Shown piece after piece: positions 60,922 through 64,000 of a stretch of 64,000 bases of DNA. The stretch's first letter is position 1; the number at the start of each line of letters is the position of its first letter. A model generated the notes under the pieces. It ran no database searches, was not told the origin of the DNA, and worked only from the letters and a program-made list of their open reading frames with translations. Source of the DNA: an uncultured Tateyamaria sp. (lineage in GTDB: Bacteria > Pseudomonadota > Alphaproteobacteria > Rhodobacterales > Rhodobacteraceae); contig NZ_CANNES010000002.1 of the NCBI RefSeq assembly GCF_947503705.1, positions 310,001 to 374,000 on the forward strand, given 5' to 3'. Made by a program: the position numbers and the translations under genes.

Positions 60922-61533
60922 CTAGTCTTTGCGCGCCATCAGGACGCTGTGTTTGTCTGTTTCAGGGTCTTCGGCCAGAAATCCGGTCAGGCGCAGCCCG
61001 TTTTGCTCAAGACAGGCGACATATTCAGCGGGCGACAGGGATGCGTGATAGACGGGTTCGCCGCCCACTGTGCCACTGGCCTCGCCCGCTTTGGGCCCGA
61101 CGGTTAGCAAAAGCGATCCGCCCGGTTCCAGGTGCCGTGCCATATGCGCGATGCAGGTGCGTTGTTCGTCCGGGCGCAGATGGAAAAAACTGTCCCAGGC
61201 GATGATCCCGTCATAGGTCTCGGCCAGATCAAGCTGTTTCATATCCGCATGCCGCCAATCACCATCCGGCCAGCGGGCGCGCGCAATAGCGAGCATGGGT
61301 TCAGCAAAATCGACGCCAGTCACGCGGAACCCTTCAGCGATGAACCAGCGGGCAATGGGTTCGCCCGCGCCGCATCCCAAGTCCAGCACCCGTGCCCCAG
61401 TAGGCAAACATGCCGAAAACCGTGCCAGCCATCGCGCTTCGAAAAGGGCCCGCGAACGTTTGGCGTCGTAGGCCGCGGCCTGGCGTTCATAAACGTCGCG
61501 CGTCTGATCCGGTGATGCGCTTATCCGGTCCAT
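60922..61533 (-). CDS. Class I SAM-dependent methyltransferase
   Basis: 203 residues. ARVLDLGCGAGEPIARWFI is motif I, VTGVDFAEPMLAIA the acidic motif, and IIAWDSFFHLRPDEQRTCI the substrate side. Small-molecule type. ATG 61533 is chosen; it overlaps the cupin gene stop by 13 nt. The frame is open further upstream inside the cupin gene. Confidence 0.87.
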   Translation of the reverse strand: MDRISASPDQTRDVYERQAAAYDAKRSRALFEARWLARFSACLPTGARVLDLGCGAGEPIARWFIAEGFRVTGVDFAEPMLAIARARWPDGDWRHADMKQLDLAETYDGIIAWDSFFHLRPDEQRTCIAHMARHLEPGGSLLLTVGPKAGEASGTVGGEPVYHASLSPAEYVACLEQNGLRLTGFLAEDPETDKHSVLMARKD

Positions 61534-62486
61534 GTGGGGCCTGCCGGATCGTCGGTCGCCACCACGTGATACAGCGACGCCTCGCCCGTCATCGAAGGCA
61601 CAGCACAGTGGGGCAGGTTTTCCGGAACACTCATCGTATCGCCGGGGGCGAGGGTTGTTGCGCCCCCCTCCCAAGTCACCCGCCAGTGTCCGCGCATCGG
61701 CATCAGAACCGAGGGGCGGTCATGTATGTGCATCTCGTCCGTCGCGCTGCCCCGGGTGATGAAATCGACCTCAAACCCCGGCTTGTCCCGAATAATCCCG
61801 GTCTCGCCAATAACCTTGCACGGGCTGTGCTGCCCAAGGGCCATCATGTCGTTGTAGCGGCGCACGCCCATTCCGACGACCTGCATGGGCGTCATTTCAG
61901 GATAGTCCTTTAACGCGTCGTCGGTCAGCACAGGCATCGGCGCGACACCGGCGGGCAAGGCCTCGCCCTTCTTGCTATCATACAGCTTGCCATTCTCGCC
62001 CAGAACCAGACCGTGATCGCTGGCATCCTCGATCACCTGAGGCGCCCAGATAACGCCGCCGCCTGCATCGTCACCCCCAAGAATGGCCATGATCATCCCA
62101 TAGTCGGTGCCGATATTCTCAAAGCCCCGGAAAATGCCGGTGGGAATGTTGATGATGTCGCCTTCCTCCAGCACGACCTCGCCCGCGTCGCCCCAACGGC
62201 CCCAGAAAAACCGCCAACGGCCCGACAGGACAAAAAACACCTCGGCGGTGCGGTGCGAATGCAACGAGTTGCGGCATTTGGGTGGCTGACCCGCCGCCCC
62301 GATGTTGAACCCATGCGGGATACCGATATGGACATGTTGGTCCGGACTTTCCGAGACGCCGCCACCAATGATGGTAAAATTCTCCTTTTGATCCGATCCA
62401 GGCGTATGCGCGTCGATAAACGCGGTTTTGCAAGGCATCAGATCGCCGTAACGCACGATGCGCGGCTCCATCTCGGCGGGGGTCAT
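61521..62486 (-). CDS. Bicupin domain protein
   Basis: 321 residues with two cupin barrels. The first has RNSLHSHRTAEVFFVLSGRW and EGDIINIPTGIFRGFENIG. The second has DEMHIHDRPSVLMPMRGHW and APGDTMSVPENLPHCAV. His/His/Glu/His-type metal ligands are plausible in the first domain. It resembles gentisate-type bicupins in architecture, but I cannot assign a substrate. The start overlaps the DUF6653 gene stop by 4 nt. Confidence 0.8.
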   Translation of the reverse strand: MTPAEMEPRIVRYGDLMPCKTAFIDAHTPGSDQKENFTIIGGGVSESPDQHVHIGIPHGFNIGAAGQPPKCRNSLHSHRTAEVFFVLSGRWRFFWGRWGDAGEVVLEEGDIINIPTGIFRGFENIGTDYGMIMAILGGDDAGGGVIWAPQVIEDASDHGLVLGENGKLYDSKKGEALPAGVAPMPVLTDDALKDYPEMTPMQVVGMGVRRYNDMMALGQHSPCKVIGETGIIRDKPGFEVDFITRGSATDEMHIHDRPSVLMPMRGHWRVTWEGGATTLAPGDTMSVPENLPHCAVPSMTGEASLYHVVATDDPAGPTWTG

Positions 62487-63019
62487 ATCGGGGTCCTTTC
62501 AGGTGGTAAAAGCGGTTCGGGCAAAGGCGTGCGCGGGGTTGTGCCCGTCATCTCGGCGTGGATCCAGACCATGCGATCGCAAAACCAGACCTTGGGCAGC
62601 ACTGTGGCTATCACACCGAGAAGCGTGGCCCAGGGGTTCAAAACGATCAGGCCATAGATCAGGGGCAGCAGGCCGAGGCCTGATAAGCCCGTCAGCACAT
62701 GTGCCGCCCGGATGTGATGAGCGGCGACATCGTAGCGGTCGCGGGCCAAGAACACCCGCTCACCAAGTGTGGCGCGTGCGGCCCAAGACCCAAAGTCGGC
62801 AGGCGGTGCGAAGGCACGCGGGTTGAAAAACGTCCAGAGGGCGGCCAGCAAAAAGACAGGCAGTGCCCACCAACCAATCCAGACCCGGCTCCAGATCGCA
62901 AGGACCAGCAGCGGCAAACAGCTAAACCGCGTCCAAACGCTAAGCGGGTTGGCATGGCGGCGCCAGTCGGCGTCGCCCATACCCATCATCCGTTCTGCCA
63001 GCGCATAGACGTCTGCCAT
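62483..63019 (-). CDS. DUF6653-like membrane protein
   Basis: 178 residues with several hydrophobic stretches (FSCLPLLVLAIWSRVWIGWW, LPVFLLAALWTFFNP, GLLPLIYGLIVLNPWATLLG). The form RHANPLSVWTRF, FNPRAFAPP and PKVWFCDRMVWIH is like the DUF6653 family; the number is from memory. Function unknown. Start ATG 63019 lies 2 nt after the PPOX gene stop. Confidence 0.65.
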   Translation of the reverse strand: MADVYALAERMMGMGDADWRRHANPLSVWTRFSCLPLLVLAIWSRVWIGWWALPVFLLAALWTFFNPRAFAPPADFGSWAARATLGERVFLARDRYDVAAHHIRAAHVLTGLSGLGLLPLIYGLIVLNPWATLLGVIATVLPKVWFCDRMVWIHAEMTGTTPRTPLPEPLLPPERTPI

Positions 63020-63021
63020 TG

Positions 63022-63630
63022 CTATCCTCGCAACCTCGCGTTCTCGGCTTCCAGTTCAGCAATGCGCGCGTTGAGTTTTTTCATCTCAGGACCCACCAAT
63101 TGCGCAATCTCGGTAGCATCAAAGCGAGGTGTAATGAATTGCGGGCAGTTCCAGTCAAATGCGTCCAGCTTGATGGTCACCAACCGTTCAACCCGGCCTT
63201 GGCCCTCGACCGCCAGTTGTTCGGCCAAGGCCGGATCGTCAGCGGCGTTCTGAAAGGTCGCATGGCCTTGCAGCTTCATTCGGGCCTTGCGCGGATAATC
63301 CATCGCGAACAACGACACACGCGCATCGCCCGCCACGTTGCCTTCGGAAATATGCTGTTTGTTGCCGCGATAATCCGCAAAGCCAATCATGTGATCGTCC
63401 AGCACCTTGAGAAATCCCACAGGCCCGCCACGATGCTGAATATAGGGCCAACCAGTTTCGGACACGGACGCCATATAAATCGAGCTGCGGCTTTCCAGAA
63501 AAGCGATGTCATCAGGACCCAGCGCCCTGGTCCGCGGCCCATAGCTGCGGGCATACATCTCGCGCGATCCTTCGATGTCTTGCAGGGCCTGAACCGCAGG
63601 CGTGAACATCAATTCGTCATAGCGTTGCAT
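63022..63630 (-). CDS. Pyridoxamine 5'-phosphate oxidase (PPOX) family flavoprotein
   Basis: 202 residues. SSIYMASVSETGWPYIQHRGGPVGFLKVLDD is the split-barrel FMN-binding part, IGFADYRGNKQHISEGNVAGD continues it, and the last 30 residues (MKKLNARIAELEAENARLRG) form a short coiled coil. It could reduce or bind FMN/F420-like cofactors; substrate unknown. A strong ribosome site (AAAGGAG) lies before ATG 63630. It is the first gene of the minus-strand operon and has a 24-bp palindrome upstream. Confidence 0.85.
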   Translation of the reverse strand: MQRYDELMFTPAVQALQDIEGSREMYARSYGPRTRALGPDDIAFLESRSSIYMASVSETGWPYIQHRGGPVGFLKVLDDHMIGFADYRGNKQHISEGNVAGDARVSLFAMDYPRKARMKLQGHATFQNAADDPALAEQLAVEGQGRVERLVTIKLDAFDWNCPQFITPRFDATEIAQLVGPEMKKLNARIAELEAENARLRG

Positions 63631-63675
63631 TGGAAACTCCTTTGGAACACCCGCAACAGACACGGGCACATCCAA

Positions 63676-63699
63676 ATTGGGAACCAATAGGTTCCCAAT
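63676..63699. promoter_or_regulatory. 24-bp perfect palindrome upstream of the PPOX gene
   Basis: Arms of 10 bp, ATTGGGAACC and GGTTCCCAAT, around AATA. It sits 46 nt before the PPOX start, in the 124-bp gap after the NTF2-like gene. It could be an operator for a MarR-, TetR- or HxlR-type regulator. No such gene is in the window. No T-run, so it is not a clear terminator. Confidence 0.6.
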
Positions 63700-63754
63700 C
63701 AAGACATCCCCGCCCCTTTCGCTTCATTGTTCCTAAAATATGCAAATCCCGACC

Positions 63755-64000
63755 TCAGCCCGTTTGCAGCAGTATCTGCTTCCAAATCGCTGTCTCATCA
63801 AAGAGCGCATATTCCCGACGCAAGCCCCAGGGGCCGAATTCGGCATGGGAAATCCCCAGCACATAAACCTCGGCCCCCGTGGGCGCGCCGAAGTAACCCC
63901 ACCCGTCATGCTTGCCATGCAAGCTCCAACGCAGGGCGGCACGCGGCGGCATCATCGGATCGTCTCGACCAATCTGGTGGTCGATGGTGAATGTTGCATC
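63755..64000 (-). CDS. NTF2-like/SnoaL-like protein, C-terminal part (partial)
   Basis: Open to the window end, so only the last 81 residues are seen. LRWSLHGKHDGWGYFGAP, TGAEVYVLGISHAEFGPWG and FDETAIWKQILLQTG match the C-terminal half of a SnoaL-like/NTF2-fold protein of the bacterial polyketide-cyclase-like group. Catalytic residues cannot be judged. It is transcribed toward the PPOX gene on the same strand, with the 24-bp palindrome between. Confidence 0.7.
   Translation of the reverse strand, partial: DATFTIDHQIGRDDPMMPPRAALRWSLHGKHDGWGYFGAPTGAEVYVLGISHAEFGPWGLRREYALFDETAIWKQILLQTG

Overview
The window looks like a chromosomal segment of a marine Roseobacter-group alphaproteobacterium (Rhodobacterales). 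This is inferred from the high G+C, the irr / fabA-fabB-fabI neighbourhood, the glycerol ABC operon with a DUF2160 partner, the tripartite tricarboxylate (TTT) transporter, the GcvT-type dimethylglycine dehydrogenase and the RTX-type secreted protein. There are no rRNA genes, insertion sequences, integrases, prophage genes or CRISPR arrays. One tRNA (Gln, TTG) is present. Most genes sit in tight operons joined by ATGA/GTGA overlaps.

Layout. 1-4018: end of a BMP-family (nucleoside-type) ABC importer operon (ATPase, two permeases, binding protein) with a small secreted protein gene between the permeases, closed by a strong terminator. 4243-5892: acidic RTX calcium-binding protein. 6233-9556: glutathione transferase-like, aldo/keto reductase, FAD oxidoreductase and DUF938 methyltransferase. 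9582-19136, mostly minus: dimethylglycine dehydrogenase, a spondin-domain gene broken by one in-frame stop, a GlcD-type dehydrogenase, gamma-glutamyltransferase, a 2-hydroxyacid dehydrogenase, an SH3 protein, a RidA protein and haloalkane dehalogenase. 19225-21674: quinone oxidoreductase, BON-MscS channel, tRNA-Gln. 21833-23426: BlaR1-like M56 protease and BlaI-like repressor with a palindromic operator.

23441-29642 is a complete glycerol-type ABC importer operon (GlpV-S-T-P-Q plus DUF2160). Its two ATPases carry complementary defects, and a 130-bp inverted-repeat element lies between glpP and glpQ. 29830-33940 holds an alpha-glucosidase, an AglE-like binding protein without permeases and a divergent LysR regulator. 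33906-40984 holds a LacI regulator, a TctABC-type transporter, an acylating aldehyde dehydrogenase (SauS-like) and an acyl-CoA ligase (SauT-like). Together these read as a sulfoacetate uptake and activation module.

40991-48639 is the iron / fatty-acid region: transglutaminase, PhyH-like dioxygenase, Irr, a second Fe(II)/2OG oxygenase, then divergent fabA, an unknown lower-GC gene, fabB, fabI, a small membrane protein and an FKBP. 48776-55786 is a plus-strand run: haloacid dehalogenase, hydrolase, threonine dehydratase-like, endonuclease/phosphatase-family protein, pcaD, pcaB, MFS exporter. 55887-64000 holds a zinc alcohol dehydrogenase and an enolase-superfamily protein with an altered metal site, facing a minus-strand operon (CIA30, RraA-like aldolase, MetE-like protein, methyltransferase, bicupin, DUF6653, PPOX flavoprotein) that looks like an uncharacterised catabolic unit.

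The most notable points are the SauS/SauT/TctABC module, the asymmetric GlpS/GlpT ATPase pair, the inverted-repeat element inside the glp operon, the unknown gene splitting fabA from fabB, the enolase protein with Gly in place of a metal-binding Asp, the single-codon-disrupted spondin gene, and several perfect palindromes in promoter regions. All assignments come from reading translations and motifs by eye; no database search was run.
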